From assembly GCF_013408655.1 (NCBI RefSeq), contig NZ_JACCBP010000001.1:2232001-2296000 (forward strand): a stretch of 64,000 nucleotides of DNA, given 5' to 3'. The notes under the pieces are model-generated. The model was not told where the DNA came from. It did no database searches and worked only from the letters and a program-made list of their open reading frames with translations. Positions within the stretch are counted from its first letter, which is position 1. Every line of letters begins with the position of its first letter. Below are positions 8,650 through 18,333 of this stretch, piece by piece. Both the position numbers and the translations under genes were made by a program. Source of the DNA: Pigmentiphaga litoralis. Lineage in GTDB: Bacteria; Pseudomonadota; Gammaproteobacteria; Burkholderiales; Burkholderiaceae_B.

Positions 8650-10731
8650 ATGTCTCTCCGCCGCGCCATCGCCCCCCTCCCCGACCTCCTCGTCAGCCAG
8701 ATCGCCGCCGGCGAGGTGATCGAGCGTCCCGCCTCCGTCCTGAAAGAGCTGATGGAGAACGCCATCGACGCCGGCGCGCGGGCGATTGACGTGCGGCTGG
8801 AAGGCGGCGGCATCCGCCGGATCGCGGTCACGGATGACGGCAGCGGGATCCCGCCCGACGAACTGCCCCTGGCGGTCGCGCGGCACGCCACCAGCAAGGT
8901 CGCGTCGCTGCACGAGCTCGAGTCGGTGGCGTCAATGGGATTTCGCGGCGAGGCGCTGGCGTCGATTGCGTCGGTATCGCGGCTGTCCTTGATTTCGCGT
9001 ACGCCAGACAGCCCGCATGCCTGGCAGTGGGAGGACGGCGAGGTGTCGCCCGCGTCCGGCCCCCCGGGCACCACGATCGACGTGCGCCAGCTGTTCGATT
9101 CGGTCCCGGCGCGCCGCAAGTTCCTGAAGTCCGAAGGCACCGAGTTCGGCCATTGTGTGGAGGCCTTTGAACGGATTGCGCTGGCGCACAGCGGTATTGC
9201 CTTCCGGCTGTTCCACCACGATCGGGCGCACCAGCAGCGGCTGCCGGCGCGGCCGGTGACGCGTGTGTACGACGTGCTTGGGCCTGAATTTGCCCAGACC
9301 GGGTTGCCAGTCAGCGTGGAATCGGGCGCGATCCAGCTGCACGGCGTGATCTGCCGGCCCACCGCGTCGCGGGCGCGGGCCGACAAGCAATACCTGTATG
9401 TGAACGGGCGTTTCGTCCGGGATCGCACGGTCAGCCACGCGCTGCGCACCGCCTATGCCGACGTGCTGCATGGCGACCGGCAGCCCGCCTATGTGCTGTT
9501 CCTGGATATCGAGCCATCGGCGGTGGATGTGAACGTGCACCCGGCCAAGCATGAAGTGCGGTTCCGCGAAAGTGGCGCGGTCTACCGCTTCGTCTCGCAT
9601 GCGATCGGGCAGACGCTGGCGCATGCGGCGGGGTCGGCGGTGGCTTCCGATGCTGGGGGTGCTGCGGCAACGTCGGGTAGCGGCAGCCTGCAGGGCGCGG
9701 CCGGGGGCGGCACGGGGGGTAGTGATGGGGCGGTATCGGGAGGCCGTGATGCGGCCGGCTTCGCGCTGTCGGGAACGACCGTGCCGGCCCCCGCCGCCAC
9801 GGCATCTCAACTGCCTTTCCGTCTGCATGATGGCGCCGCGGCGGGCTTTCGCCCTGCCTATCGTGCCCCTGGCTACCCTTCCGCCCTAGGCGACCGCCTG
9901 ATGGCCCTGCATGAGCCGTTGACCGGCGCCCCAACCGGTCCTGGCTACGGCGACGGCGGGCAGCCGGCCGATGGCGCGCAGGCGTTCGACGGCAGGCAAG
10001 ACCTGGCGGGGCCGGTGGCGTACGGCAATGATGCCGCGCTGGCCGGCGGCCCGGTTGCCCCGTATGCCATGCCCCTGGGCGTGCCCGCAGCCACGTCGGC
10101 GCTGGACCGCATCGCCGCGCAGTCGCGCACCTTGCCCGAAGGCGTCGAGCATCCGCTGGGCATGGCCGTGGCGCAATTGCACGGCATCTACGTGCTGGCG
10201 CAGAACGATCGCGGCATGGTGGTCGTGGACATGCACGCCGCGCACGAACGCATCGTGTATGAACAGCTCAAGAACGCCCTGGATGGCCAGATGATTCCGC
10301 AGCAGCAGTTGCTGGTGCCGGTCGTGTTCCGGGCGTCGGAAAAAGACGTGGCGATCGTCGAAGAACATGCCGAGCCGCTGGCCGCGCTGGGCTTCGAACT
10401 GCGTCCCGCCGGCCCGGCATCGATCGCCGTGCGCGCCGTGCCCGCCGTGCTGGCGCAGGCCGATATCGAAACGTTGGCGCGGGACGTGCTGCGTGACTTT
10501 GCCGACGTCGGCGCGTCCCGCCTGCTGACCGAACAGCGCAACGAACTGCTGGCGACCATGGCCTGCCACGGCGCCGTCCGGGCCAACCGCCGTTTGACCC
10601 ACGACGAGATGAACGCCCTGCTGCGCCAGATGGAAGCCACTGAACGCGCCGACCAGTGCAATCACGGCCGGCCGACCTGGGTGCAACTGAGCGTGGCGGA
10701 TCTGGACAGGCTGTTCTTGCGTGGGCGGTGA
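8650..10731 (+). CDS. mutL: DNA mismatch repair protein MutL
   Basis: Couples MutS mismatch recognition to strand excision. The N-terminal GHKL ATPase domain (about residues 1-330) shows [24 protein letters not shown] and GFRGEAL. A Gly/Ala/Pro-rich linker covers about 330-490, longer than in E. coli (total 693 against 615 residues). The C-terminal dimerisation domain ends with [13 protein letters not shown] and [10 protein letters not shown]. It carries CNHGRPT but no DQHA-type metal site of endonuclease MutLs was seen. miaA overlaps its end by 11 bases. Confidence 0.96.
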   Translation: MSLRRAIAPLPDLLVSQIAAGEVIERPASVLKELMENAIDAGARAIDVRLEGGGIRRIAVTDDGSGIPPDELPLAVARHATSKVASLHELESVASMGFRGEALASIASVSRLSLISRTPDSPHAWQWEDGEVSPASGPPGTTIDVRQLFDSVPARRKFLKSEGTEFGHCVEAFERIALAHSGIAFRLFHHDRAHQQRLPARPVTRVYDVLGPEFAQTGLPVSVESGAIQLHGVICRPTASRARADKQYLYVNGRFVRDRTVSHALRTAYADVLHGDRQPAYVLFLDIEPSAVDVNVHPAKHEVRFRESGAVYRFVSHAIGQTLAHAAGSAVASDAGGAAATSGSGSLQGAAGGGTGGSDGAVSGGRDAAGFALSGTTVPAPAATASQLPFRLHDGAAAGFRPAYRAPGYPSALGDRLMALHEPLTGAPTGPGYGDGGQPADGAQAFDGRQDLAGPVAYGNDAALAGGPVAPYAMPLGVPAATSALDRIAAQSRTLPEGVEHPLGMAVAQLHGIYVLAQNDRGMVVVDMHAAHERIVYEQLKNALDGQMIPQQQLLVPVVFRASEKDVAIVEEHAEPLAALGFELRPAGPASIAVRAVPAVLAQADIETLARDVLRDFADVGASRLLTEQRNELLATMACHGAVRANRRLTHDEMNALLRQMEATERADQCNHGRPTWVQLSVADLDRLFLRGR

Positions 10732-11716
10732 TCGGGTGGACAACACGAAGGTCATGGACCCCGATGCGGCGCACGCGATGCCCGCCATCCTCTGCCTGAT
10801 GGGCCCGACCGCCGCTGGCAAAAGCGCGGCGACCCTGGCGCTGGCCGCGCGCTGGCCGATCGAGATCATCAACGTCGATTCGGCCACGATCTATCGCGGC
10901 ATGGACATCGGAACAGCCAAGCCCAGCCCGGACGAACGCGCCCAGGTACCCCAGCATCTGCTGGATATCCGCGACCCGTCGGACAGTTATTCGGCCGGCC
11001 AATTCCGCAGCGATACGCTGGCGCTGATCGACGCTATCCGCGCGCGTGGGCGCATTCCGCTGCTGGCGGGCGGCACCATGATGTACTTCAAGGCGCTGCG
11101 CGACGGCCTGGACACCTTGCCGCAAGGTGATGCCGTCGTCCGCGCCCAACTGGACGCCCGAGCCGCACAGATCGGCTGGCCGGCGATGCACGCTGAACTG
11201 GCCGACATTGATCCGATCACCGCGGCGCGCCTGTCGCCCAACGATAGCCAGCGCGTGCAGCGTGCGCTGGAAATCCACGCATTGACCGGGCAGCCCATGT
11301 CGTCGCTGCTGACCCAGGGCAAGGCGCAGGCGGACCCGGCGCCCTGGCGTTATGTGAACCTGAGCCTGGAGCCCGCCGACCGCGCCGGCCTGCACGCCCG
11401 GATCGAACAACGCTTTGATGCGATGCTGGAACAGGGCCTGGTTGACGAAGTGCGCAAGCTGCGCGCGCGGCCGGAATTGCACCCCGACCTGCCGTCGATC
11501 CGCTGCGTGGGCTACCGGCAGGTGTGGTCCTACCTGGAAGGCGCGATCCACGGCGCCGAGATGCGCGGCCAGTCGATTGCCGCCACCCGGCAACTGGCCA
11601 AGCGCCAGATCACCTGGCTGCGCGCCCTGCCCGACCGGCATATCGTGGACTGCCTGGCGCCCGATGCCGTGGATCGCGTGATCGACCTGGCGGCCCCGTG
11701 GATGAAGACGCCTTGA
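10721..11716 (+). CDS. miaA: tRNA dimethylallyltransferase MiaA
   Basis: Transfers dimethylallyl from DMAPP to A37 of UNN-reading tRNAs. It shows Walker A GPTAAGKS, the substrate motif [35 protein letters not shown] and the C-terminal RCVGYRQ and [12 protein letters not shown]. From the GTG at 10721 it has 331 residues, overlapping mutL. Homology starts only near [10 protein letters not shown], so the ATG at 10754 or 10778 may be the true start; GAAGG sits just before 10754 but very close. The mutL-miaA order is ancestral. Confidence 0.95.
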   Translation: MGGDRVDNTKVMDPDAAHAMPAILCLMGPTAAGKSAATLALAARWPIEIINVDSATIYRGMDIGTAKPSPDERAQVPQHLLDIRDPSDSYSAGQFRSDTLALIDAIRARGRIPLLAGGTMMYFKALRDGLDTLPQGDAVVRAQLDARAAQIGWPAMHAELADIDPITAARLSPNDSQRVQRALEIHALTGQPMSSLLTQGKAQADPAPWRYVNLSLEPADRAGLHARIEQRFDAMLEQGLVDEVRKLRARPELHPDLPSIRCVGYRQVWSYLEGAIHGAEMRGQSIAATRQLAKRQITWLRALPDRHIVDCLAPDAVDRVIDLAAPWMKTP

Positions 11717-12028
11717 TCACAACGGCGGCAGGCACGTGTGTTTGCGTCAACGTGACTCCTTTTGCCTGAACGCGACCGCGCCTGCATGGACGCGACGGCT
11801 CTGCCTGGACGCGACCGCATGGCAGCCACCTCGGCTGCGTCCAGCCTGCCTTGTGCGCTCCTTCCGCCTGCTATGCTCCTTGATGGGCACGCGAGTACGC
11901 CGGATGCCGGATGCCGGATGCTGGATGCCGGATGCCGGATGCCGGATGCCGCATACCGGACGCCAGACGCCGCCCGATCACGAACACCTGAACACCCGAA
12001 CACACTCAAGCCACACCGCCAAGACACC
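11717..12028. other. Intergenic region miaA-hisC, repeat-rich, no gene
   Basis: 312 bases without a supportable gene. They hold three imperfect copies of a GCCTG-A-CGCGACC-like unit at about 11764-11818, a 7-bp tandem array at 11901-11949 with decayed copies to about 11975, and an ACAC-rich stretch before hisC. No terminator for miaA and no clear promoter for hisC were seen. Confidence 0.6.
11901..11949. repeat. Seven tandem copies of a 7-bp unit upstream of hisC
   Basis: Unit CGGATGC is repeated seven times without gaps; the fourth copy reads TGGATGC. Degenerate copies continue to about 11975. The array ends 79 bases before the hisC ATG. Because 7 is not a multiple of 3, a change in copy number would alter any reading frame through it. 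Confidence 0.9.
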
Positions 12029-13084
12029 ATGGACAAATTCTGGAGCGACGTCACCCGTCAACTGACCCCCTATGTGCCGGGCGAACAGCCGCGCATCGAC
12101 GGGCTGGTCAAGCTCAATACCAACGAGAACCCCTACCCGCCGTCACCGCGCGCGATCGAGGCCATCCGCGCCGCGGCAGATGGCGCGCTGCGCCGCTATC
12201 CCGACCCCGACGCGACCGACCTGAAGGCCGCCGTCGGCCGGTTCCATGGCGTGCCGGTGGACCAGGTCTTCGTGGGCAACAGTTCGGATGAAGTCCTGGC
12301 GCATACCTTCGTCGGCTTGCTCAAGCACGACAGGCCCCTGTTCTTCCCGGACATCACCTACAGTTTCTACCCGGTCTATTGCGGCCTGTATGGCATCGAC
12401 TACCGGACCATTCCGCTGGCCGACGACTTTGCCATCCGCGTCGAAGACTACGGGCAGGACGCCGGGGCCATCATCTTCCCCAACCCGAACGCCCCGACCG
12501 GTCTTGCGCTGGGTCTGGACGCGATTCGCACACTGCTTGCGGCTCACCCGGACCAGGTGGTTGTGGTCGACGAAGCCTACGTCGACTTTGGTGGCGAGAC
12601 CGCGATTCCGCTGGTGGCCGAATTCCCGAATCTGCTGGTGGTGCAGACCCTGTCCAAATCCCGTTCGCTGGCCGGCCTGCGCGTCGGTTATGCGATCGGC
12701 CAGGCACATCTGATTGCCGGCCTGGAACGCGTCAAGAGCAGCTTCAATTCCTACCCGCTGGACCGCCTGGCCATTGCTGGCGCGAGTGCGGCGATGGACG
12801 ACAAGGCCTACTTCGACCAGACCTGCCAGGCCATCATCACGACGCGCGACCAGTTGACGAAAGACCTGCAGACGCTGGGCTTCGAGGTCGTGCCGTCCGC
12901 AGCGAATTTCGTCTTCGCCAAGCACCCGGCCCACGCCGGCGCCGACCTGCTGGCCGCCCTGCGCGAACACAAGGTGATCGTGCGCCACTTCAAGCATCCG
13001 CGTATCGACAAATACCTGCGCATCACGGTGGGTACGGATGAAGAATGCGGCGCGTTGATCGCGGCGTTGAAGCAGATCCTGTAG
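12029..13084 (+). CDS. hisC: Histidinol-phosphate aminotransferase
   Basis: PLP enzyme converting imidazole-acetol phosphate to histidinol phosphate in histidine synthesis. It has 351 residues with [11 protein letters not shown] near the N terminus, [16 protein letters not shown] and the PLP lysine in [16 protein letters not shown]. The frame stays open upstream to 11762, but homology begins at [12 protein letters not shown] (12029), which I take as start although no ribosome site is visible. It stands apart from other his genes, so it may be a second HisC; some such copies act in aromatic amino acid transamination. Confidence 0.92.
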   Translation: MDKFWSDVTRQLTPYVPGEQPRIDGLVKLNTNENPYPPSPRAIEAIRAAADGALRRYPDPDATDLKAAVGRFHGVPVDQVFVGNSSDEVLAHTFVGLLKHDRPLFFPDITYSFYPVYCGLYGIDYRTIPLADDFAIRVEDYGQDAGAIIFPNPNAPTGLALGLDAIRTLLAAHPDQVVVVDEAYVDFGGETAIPLVAEFPNLLVVQTLSKSRSLAGLRVGYAIGQAHLIAGLERVKSSFNSYPLDRLAIAGASAAMDDKAYFDQTCQAIITTRDQLTKDLQTLGFEVVPSAANFVFAKHPAHAGADLLAALREHKVIVRHFKHPRIDKYLRITVGTDEECGALIAALKQIL

Positions 13085-13097
13085 ACCGTTTCCGGCA

Positions 13098-13142
13098 GGC
13101 GGCTTCAAGCCGCCGACCTCAAGCCGCCGACCTCAAGCCGCG
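13098..13142. repeat. Hairpin and 14-bp direct repeats after hisC
   Basis: A 6-bp GC stem (13098-13103 with 13109-13114) with loop TTCAA is followed by two 14-bp copies of GACCTCAAGCCGCC (second ending in G) at 13115-13142. No T tract follows, so termination between the converging hisC and enolase genes is possible but unproven. Confidence 0.6.
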
Positions 13143-13146
13143 GCCG

Positions 13147-14271
13147 TCACGCCACCGTCGTCCAGCGGCCGTATTTCCCGATCTGCGTGTCGTCAAAGTT
13201 GAAGCCCAGGCCTGGCGTCTGGTGCAGGATCACGCGGCCGTCCTTGTGTTCCAGCTGGCGATCGACCAGGCGGCGGAAATTCAGCACCTGGTCGTCCCAG
13301 AAGAACTCGACATAACGGGCGTTGGGCGTCGCGGCCACCAGGGGCGCGTGGATGTCGTGGAACCAGTGCGGGCACATCTGGACGCCATACCCCGCGGCCA
13401 TGGCGGCGATGCGCTTGAATTCGGTGATCCCGCCGCACACTGCCGCATCCGTCTGCAGGATCGCGGCGGCGCCCATGTCCAGCAGTTGCTTGTGATACCA
13501 GCGGCCGTAGCCGATCTCGGCGGTGGCAACCGGGATGCGGGTCAGCTTGGCCAGGCGGGCGTGGCTTTCCACGTCGTCGGGGCTGAAGGGTTCTTCTATG
13601 AAGTACGGATTGAACGGCTCCATGCGGCGCAGGTATTCCATGGCTTGCACCGTGTCGACCCAGCCGTTATTGCAATCGAGCATCAGTTCGACATCGTCCC
13701 CCACGGCGTCGCGTGCTGCCCGCACGCGTGCTTCTTCGCCCGAGGGTGACAAACGCCCCGTCTTCATCTTGACGGCCTTGAAGCCGAGTTCCACGAAGCC
13801 GGCCATCTCTTCACCGAGCTGTTCCGCGGTCTTGCCATCGACGTAATAGCCGCCGCTCGCGTAGGCCGGCACGGTGTCGAGTTCGACGGCGCCCAGGTAC
13901 TTGTGCAGGGGCAGGTTGGCGGTGCGGGCGTTCAGGTCCCATAGCGCAATGTCGAGTGCGCTGAGTGCCCGCATGACGGTGCCCATCCGCCCTTGCAGCA
14001 GGGATTCCTGGTACATGTCCTTCCACAGCCCTTCCACGGCCAATGAATCACGGCCTATCAGGACGGGGGCCAGCAACTGTTCGACGGCGACACGAAAGAT
14101 CTCGCCCGCCTGGTTGCCCACGTAGCAGAAGCCGATGCCTTCCACGCCGTCGGAACTGCGCACCTTGACCAGGCCATAGTGGCGGTCCGTCACGGTCCGG
14201 TTGGCCAGATAGGTCACTTTGTCGAGCGGGACGCGCGCCACGCATACGTCGATGGATTGGATAATCGCCAT
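13147..14271 (-). CDS. Mandelate racemase/muconate lactonizing enzyme family protein
   Basis: Enolase-superfamily enzyme of 374 residues. The capping domain (about 1-125) is followed by a TIM barrel with the KxK pair in KAVKMKTG, metal ligands in LMLDCNNGW, FIEEPF and TAEIGYG, and a His in CPHWFHDIHAPL. These features place it in the mandelate racemase subgroup, which abstracts the alpha proton of hydroxy acids or sugar acids. The start is the ATG at 14271, with AGGAGAC upstream. The divergent LysR gene at 14376 probably controls it. The substrate (sugar acid or hydroxy acid) cannot be told from sequence. Confidence 0.9.
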   Translation of the reverse strand: MAIIQSIDVCVARVPLDKVTYLANRTVTDRHYGLVKVRSSDGVEGIGFCYVGNQAGEIFRVAVEQLLAPVLIGRDSLAVEGLWKDMYQESLLQGRMGTVMRALSALDIALWDLNARTANLPLHKYLGAVELDTVPAYASGGYYVDGKTAEQLGEEMAGFVELGFKAVKMKTGRLSPSGEEARVRAARDAVGDDVELMLDCNNGWVDTVQAMEYLRRMEPFNPYFIEEPFSPDDVESHARLAKLTRIPVATAEIGYGRWYHKQLLDMGAAAILQTDAAVCGGITEFKRIAAMAAGYGVQMCPHWFHDIHAPLVAATPNARYVEFFWDDQVLNFRRLVDRQLEHKDGRVILHQTPGLGFNFDDTQIGKYGRWTTVA

Positions 14272-14354
14272 GGGGTCTCCTGTGGATGAATGCCTGCAAT
14301 GACGCCACTATGCGACGCTTCACCCCGCAAAAAAACCTCTCGATCGCGGTTTCA

Positions 14355-14375
14355 GAACACGTAAAATCCGTGTTC
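14355..14375 (+). promoter_or_regulatory. Perfect inverted repeat abutting the LysR start (likely autoregulatory site)
   Basis: Seven-base arms GAACACG and CGTGTTC flank a 7-base spacer that contains TAAAAT, a 5/6 match to a -10 box. The right arm ends directly before the ATG at 14376. Confidence 0.5.
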
Positions 14376-15275
14376 ATGGACATGCGTTTTCTTGAAAGCT
14401 TCGTGACGGTGGTCGAGTCGGGTTCGATTGCGGACGCGGCGCGCCGGCTGGATCTGGCCCCCACGACGGTGGCCCAGCAGATCCGTGCGCTGGAAGCCGA
14501 CCTGGGCTCGCGGCTGTTGATGCGGGCAGGGCGAACGGTCAAGCCCACCGTAGCCGGTGCGCGGATCGTGGATCACGCAAAGCAGTTGCTGGAAGGCGTG
14601 CAGACCCTGCGGTCCGCCGCGTCCGACACGGGACTGCCCGCGGGTCCGCTCCGGCTGGGCGCGACGCCGACCGCATTGACGGGATTGCTGCCGCCGTTGA
14701 TGCGGCGATGGATGCACGTCTACCCGGACATCCAGATTTATGTCGAGCCGGGCACGTCGTCGCTGCTGCTGGGACGGGTGCAGGACGGCAGTCTGGATGC
14801 GGCGATCCTGGTGCATCCGGCTTTCGAGTTGCCCAAGACTTGCGGCTGGACACCGATCCGTGACGAACCGCTGATCCTGCTGACGCCAGCCCGGATGCGC
14901 GTTACCGACCCTCTGCTGACGATCGCGCGCCACCCCTTCATCCAGTACGACCGCAAGGTCGTGGCGGGCAAGATGGCGGATGACTATCTGCGGCGCCAGG
15001 GCATCCGCACCAAAGTGCAGTTCGAGCTGGATGGCATCGAGCACATCGCCCAGTTGGTGGCGGAAGGCTTCGGCGTGTCCGTGTTGCCGGATTGGCCGGG
15101 ACTGGGGTCGCCCGATCCCCGGGTGCGCCGGTGGCCACTGCCCGCGCCCTGCCCGTCGCGCCAGGTGGGCATGGTGTGGGTGCGGGGGTCGCCAAGATCG
15201 CCGCTGGCGGATGCGCTGCACGCGCATCTGGACAGCATTCCCGAGGCGCGCCAACAACAAAAAACCCGCCCCTGA
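14376..15275 (+). CDS. LysR family transcriptional regulator
   Basis: 299 residues: an N-terminal winged helix-turn-helix (about 4-62, with SIADAARRLDLAPTTVAQQI) and a type 2 periplasmic-binding effector domain from about 90. The frame opens at 14286, but the ATG at 14376 (MDMRFLESF) or 14382 fits the family. It is divergent from the mandelate-racemase-like gene, its probable target. Its stop lies inside the terminator at 15260. Confidence 0.9.
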   Translation: MDMRFLESFVTVVESGSIADAARRLDLAPTTVAQQIRALEADLGSRLLMRAGRTVKPTVAGARIVDHAKQLLEGVQTLRSAASDTGLPAGPLRLGATPTALTGLLPPLMRRWMHVYPDIQIYVEPGTSSLLLGRVQDGSLDAAILVHPAFELPKTCGWTPIRDEPLILLTPARMRVTDPLLTIARHPFIQYDRKVVAGKMADDYLRRQGIRTKVQFELDGIEHIAQLVAEGFGVSVLPDWPGLGSPDPRVRRWPLPAPCPSRQVGMVWVRGSPRSPLADALHAHLDSIPEARQQQKTRP

Positions 15276-15293
15276 TTCAGGTGGCGGGTTTTT
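15260..15293. terminator. Bidirectional terminator between LysR gene and purM
   Basis: AAAAACCCGCC at 15260-15270 pairs with GGCGGGTTTTT at 15283-15293, with an inner CCTG/CAGG pairing. A and T runs flank both sides. It serves the converging LysR gene and purM, and overlaps the LysR stop codon. Confidence 0.88.
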
Positions 15294-15320
15294 GTCTACA
15301 TGGCCGACAGGCCGGGGCCT

Positions 15321-16370
15321 TTACACCACGGTCGTCTGCGGCGCGTCGGCAGCTTGATCAACGATCTCGCCAATCCGGTCCACGGTTTCACCGGCCGCGC
15401 GCAGCGTAGCGATCACGGCGTCGGCTTCTTGCGCGCCGACCACGATCACCATGCCGATGCCGCAGTTGAAGACGCGGTGCATTTCGTTGTCGGCCACGCC
15501 GCCCTGGGCCTGCAGCCAGGTGAACAGGTCGGGCATCTTCCAGGCGTCGCGGTGCAGGGTGGCGCTCAGGCCGGGGCGCAGAATGCGCGGCACGTTGTCC
15601 AGCAGGCCGCCGCCGGTAATGTGGGCCAGGCCCTTGATCTCGTGCTTGGCGATCGCCTGCAGCACCGGCTTGACGTAAATGCGGGTCGGCGCCATCACGA
15701 CGTCACGCAGCGCCTGGCCGTGGAAGTCGGTATCGGGCGTGGCGCCCGCACGGTCGATGATCTTGCGGACCAGCGAATAGCCGTTCGAATGCGCGCCGCT
15801 GGAAGCCAGGCCCAGCACCACGTCGCCGGGCTGGATCTTGCTGCCGTCGATGGCCAGCGACTTTTCGACCGCGCCAACGGCAAAGCCGGCCAGGTCGTAT
15901 TCGCCGTCGGGGTACATGCCGGGCATTTCGGCCGTTTCACCGCCGATCAGGGCGCAACCGGCCAGCTCGCAACCTTGGGCAATACCGCCGATCACGGTGG
16001 CGGCCGTGTCGACCGACAGGCGGCCGCACGCAAAATAGTCGAGGAAAAACAACGGTTCGGCGCCTTGCACCAGAATGTCGTTCACGCTCATGGCGACCAG
16101 ATCGATGCCGACCGTGTCGTGCTTGTTCCACGAAAACGCCAGGCGCAGCTTGGTACCCACGCCGTCGGTGCCGGACACCAGCACGGGTTCGCGATACTTC
16201 TTCGGGACTTCGAACAGGGCGCCGAAACCGCCAATGCCCGCCAGCACGCCTTCGCGCATCGTGCGCTTGGCCAGTGGCTTGATGCGCTCGACCAGGGCGT
16301 CGCCGGCATCGATATCGACTCCGGCGTCGCGGTAGGTTAAGGAAGAAGCGCTAGGTTGCTGTTCGGACAT
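15321..16370 (-). CDS. purM: Phosphoribosylformylglycinamidine cyclo-ligase PurM
   Basis: AIR synthetase, which closes the imidazole ring of purines with ATP. It has 349 residues (E. coli 345) with [42 protein letters not shown] and [13 protein letters not shown], covering the ATP-binding and dimer signatures of the PurM superfamily. The start ATG at 16370 fits the family. It is transcribed leftwards and diverges from the perM-like gene. Confidence 0.96.
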   Translation of the reverse strand: MSEQQPSASSLTYRDAGVDIDAGDALVERIKPLAKRTMREGVLAGIGGFGALFEVPKKYREPVLVSGTDGVGTKLRLAFSWNKHDTVGIDLVAMSVNDILVQGAEPLFFLDYFACGRLSVDTAATVIGGIAQGCELAGCALIGGETAEMPGMYPDGEYDLAGFAVGAVEKSLAIDGSKIQPGDVVLGLASSGAHSNGYSLVRKIIDRAGATPDTDFHGQALRDVVMAPTRIYVKPVLQAIAKHEIKGLAHITGGGLLDNVPRILRPGLSATLHRDAWKMPDLFTWLQAQGGVADNEMHRVFNCGIGMVIVVGAQEADAVIATLRAAGETVDRIGEIVDQAADAPQTTVV

Positions 16371-16473
16371 GGAATAACCAGAAGAAGTGAAAAGGAACGC
16401 CTGCGAGTTTAAGCGGGAGTGGCGACCGGGGGCGTGAAAAACGAAAAATACCGGTTATTACGCGCCCCAAAGC

Positions 16474-16479
16474 TATAAT
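16474..16479 (+). promoter_or_regulatory. Consensus -10 element of the AI-2E gene; transcript may be leaderless
   Basis: A perfect TATAAT ends 6 bases before the ATG at 16486, which places the expected transcription start on the A of the start codon. No Shine-Dalgarno sequence precedes it and the -35 region is poor. Confidence 0.5.
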
Positions 16480-16485
16480 TTTACG

Positions 16486-17556
16486 ATGATCGATACTCCG
16501 ACGCGGCGTTTGCAGGCATTGGGCTGGACTTTGTTGGGTCTGGCCCTTTTGCTGATGATGTACTTCCTGTCGCCGGTGCTTACCCCCTTCCTGCTGGCCG
16601 GGATTCTTGGCTATCTGCTGGCGCCGGGTGTCGATTTGCTGGAACAGCACCGTTTTCCGCGCTGGGCGGCGGTGCTGGTCATGATGACCGGCCTGTTCCT
16701 GACCGTGATCATTCTAGTGCTGATTCTGGTGCCGCTCGTTCAGCACGAGGTCACCCAGGTCATTGCGCAATTGCCGGTCTGGCTGGATCGCCTGCGCGAA
16801 TCGTACGGACCGCAGCTCAAGCGCTGGTTCGGCCTGGAACTCAAGGTCACGGCCAACAGCCTGGGCAAGCTGACGCAGGACGTGCTGGCCGGCCATCAGG
16901 ACATGGCCGCGGTGGCCCTCAGTTATGTCAAGCTGGGCGGCGGCGCGATGCTGAACTTCGTCACCAACATGTTCCTGACGCCCTTCGTGCTGTTCTACCT
17001 GCTGCTGGACTGGCATCAGCTGCTGGACCGCCTGGACCGCGTCGTGCCCCGCCGCTGGCACCTGCGCATCCGCGTCATGGTGGCCGAAATCGATGAACTG
17101 ATGTCGCAGTTCCTGCGCGGCCAGTTGCTGGTTATGCTGATCCTGGCCGTGCTGTACAGCGCCGGGCTGGCCATTGCCGGCTTCGACAGCGCCCTGCCGG
17201 TCGGCACGCTGACCGGCCTGCTGGTGTTCATTCCCTATCTGGGGTTCGCGCTGGGCCTGTTCCTTGCCATGGTGTCCGCCATGCTGCAGTTCGACGGCGC
17301 CTACGGTGTGGTGGCGGTGGCCGTGGTCTATGGCATTGGCCAGACCGTGGAAAGTTTCTACCTGACACCGCGCCTGGTGGGCGAGCGGATCGGCCTGCAT
17401 CCGCTGGCCGTGTTGCTGGCCTTGCTGGTGTTTGGTGAAGTCTTTGGATTCTTTGGCGTGCTGCTGGCGCTGCCGGCCAGCGCGATCTTGCTGGTGGCGT
17501 TGCGGCGCGTGCGTCGCAGCTACCTGAGCAGCGATTTCTACCGGCAGACGCCCTGA
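16486..17556 (+). CDS. AI-2E family transporter (PerM type)
   Basis: Inner-membrane protein of 356 residues with about eight hydrophobic helices: two pairs at the N terminus, a soluble stretch at about 85-145, and the C-terminal membrane domain containing GLLVFIPYLGFALGLF and the family motif PRLVGERIGLHPLAVL. Family members export autoinducer-2-like molecules or act as Na+/H+ antiporters, and the true cargo here is unknown. It sits just before hda, an arrangement common in beta- and gammaproteobacteria. Confidence 0.9.
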   Translation: MIDTPTRRLQALGWTLLGLALLLMMYFLSPVLTPFLLAGILGYLLAPGVDLLEQHRFPRWAAVLVMMTGLFLTVIILVLILVPLVQHEVTQVIAQLPVWLDRLRESYGPQLKRWFGLELKVTANSLGKLTQDVLAGHQDMAAVALSYVKLGGGAMLNFVTNMFLTPFVLFYLLLDWHQLLDRLDRVVPRRWHLRIRVMVAEIDELMSQFLRGQLLVMLILAVLYSAGLAIAGFDSALPVGTLTGLLVFIPYLGFALGLFLAMVSAMLQFDGAYGVVAVAVVYGIGQTVESFYLTPRLVGERIGLHPLAVLLALLVFGEVFGFFGVLLALPASAILLVALRRVRRSYLSSDFYRQTP

Positions 17557-17604
17557 CGCCATGACGCTGCCTTGCTTTTCCCGACGTCCCCCTTGCAGAG
17601 CCCG

Positions 17605-18333
17605 ATGAAGCAGCTCTTACTCGACGTCCTGCCCGCGCAGGCGCCATCGCTCGAGAACTACGTGCCCGGCCCGAATGCCGAGGCGCTGGCGGCGCTGCGC
17701 GCGCTGCCGTCGGGGCGGGCGGTGTACCTGTGGGGACCGGCGGCGTCGGGGCGCACGCATCTGCTGCGCGCCATGGTGGCGGACTCGGCCGACGCCATCT
17801 ATCTGGACAACGACGCGCCCATCAACACCTTCCAGGCGGTGGCCGATGGCGATGCCGGCCATGCCCTGCTGCGGCGCGTGGCGATCGACGATCTGCACGC
17901 CATGGACGACGCCCGCCAGGCCTGCGTGTTCGCGCTGTACAACCGGTGGCGCGAATCGGCCGCCACCGAACATGCCCTGTCGCTGGTCGTGGCCGGCGAT
18001 ACGGCGCCCCACCAGATGCAGTTGCGCGAAGACCTGCGCACGCGACTGGGCTGGGACCTGGTGTTCCGCCTCGATGCCCTGTCGGACGCCGACAAGATGG
18101 CGGCGCTGGGCCGGCAGGCCGCCAGCCGGGGCATGCAGCTGGCCCCGGATGTGCTGAACTGGGTCATCACCCACGTCGATCGCGACATGCGGCGGCTGTC
18201 GGCATTGGTCGACGCGCTCGATCGCTATTCCCTGGCGGCCAAGCGCCCCATCACCGTTCCGCTGCTGCGCGCCATGCTGGCAGAGCAGCCCGAACCCTCC
18301 AACCCCGATTCTCCTCCACCGACGTTGTCATGA
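17605..18333 (+). CDS. hda: DnaA regulatory inactivator Hda
   Basis: AAA+ DnaA paralogue that, with the DNA-bound beta clamp, stimulates ATP hydrolysis by DnaA and so prevents re-initiation. It has 242 residues. The N terminus MKQLLLDVLP carries the QLxLD-type clamp-binding motif, followed by LWGPAASGRTHLLRA (Walker A region; the Lys is replaced by Arg, as is common in Hda) and IDDLHAMDD (Walker B). The frame opens at 17572, but the start at 17605 puts the clamp motif at the N terminus. It overlaps the HAD gene by ATGA. Confidence 0.93.
   Translation: MKQLLLDVLPAQAPSLENYVPGPNAEALAALRALPSGRAVYLWGPAASGRTHLLRAMVADSADAIYLDNDAPINTFQAVADGDAGHALLRRVAIDDLHAMDDARQACVFALYNRWRESAATEHALSLVVAGDTAPHQMQLREDLRTRLGWDLVFRLDALSDADKMAALGRQAASRGMQLAPDVLNWVITHVDRDMRRLSALVDALDRYSLAAKRPITVPLLRAMLAEQPEPSNPDSPPPTLS

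Noticed and set aside
11762..12028. In-frame N-terminal extension of hisC through the 7-bp repeats
   Set aside because: HisC homology begins at 12029. The extension is repeat-derived and low in complexity, with no ribosome site.
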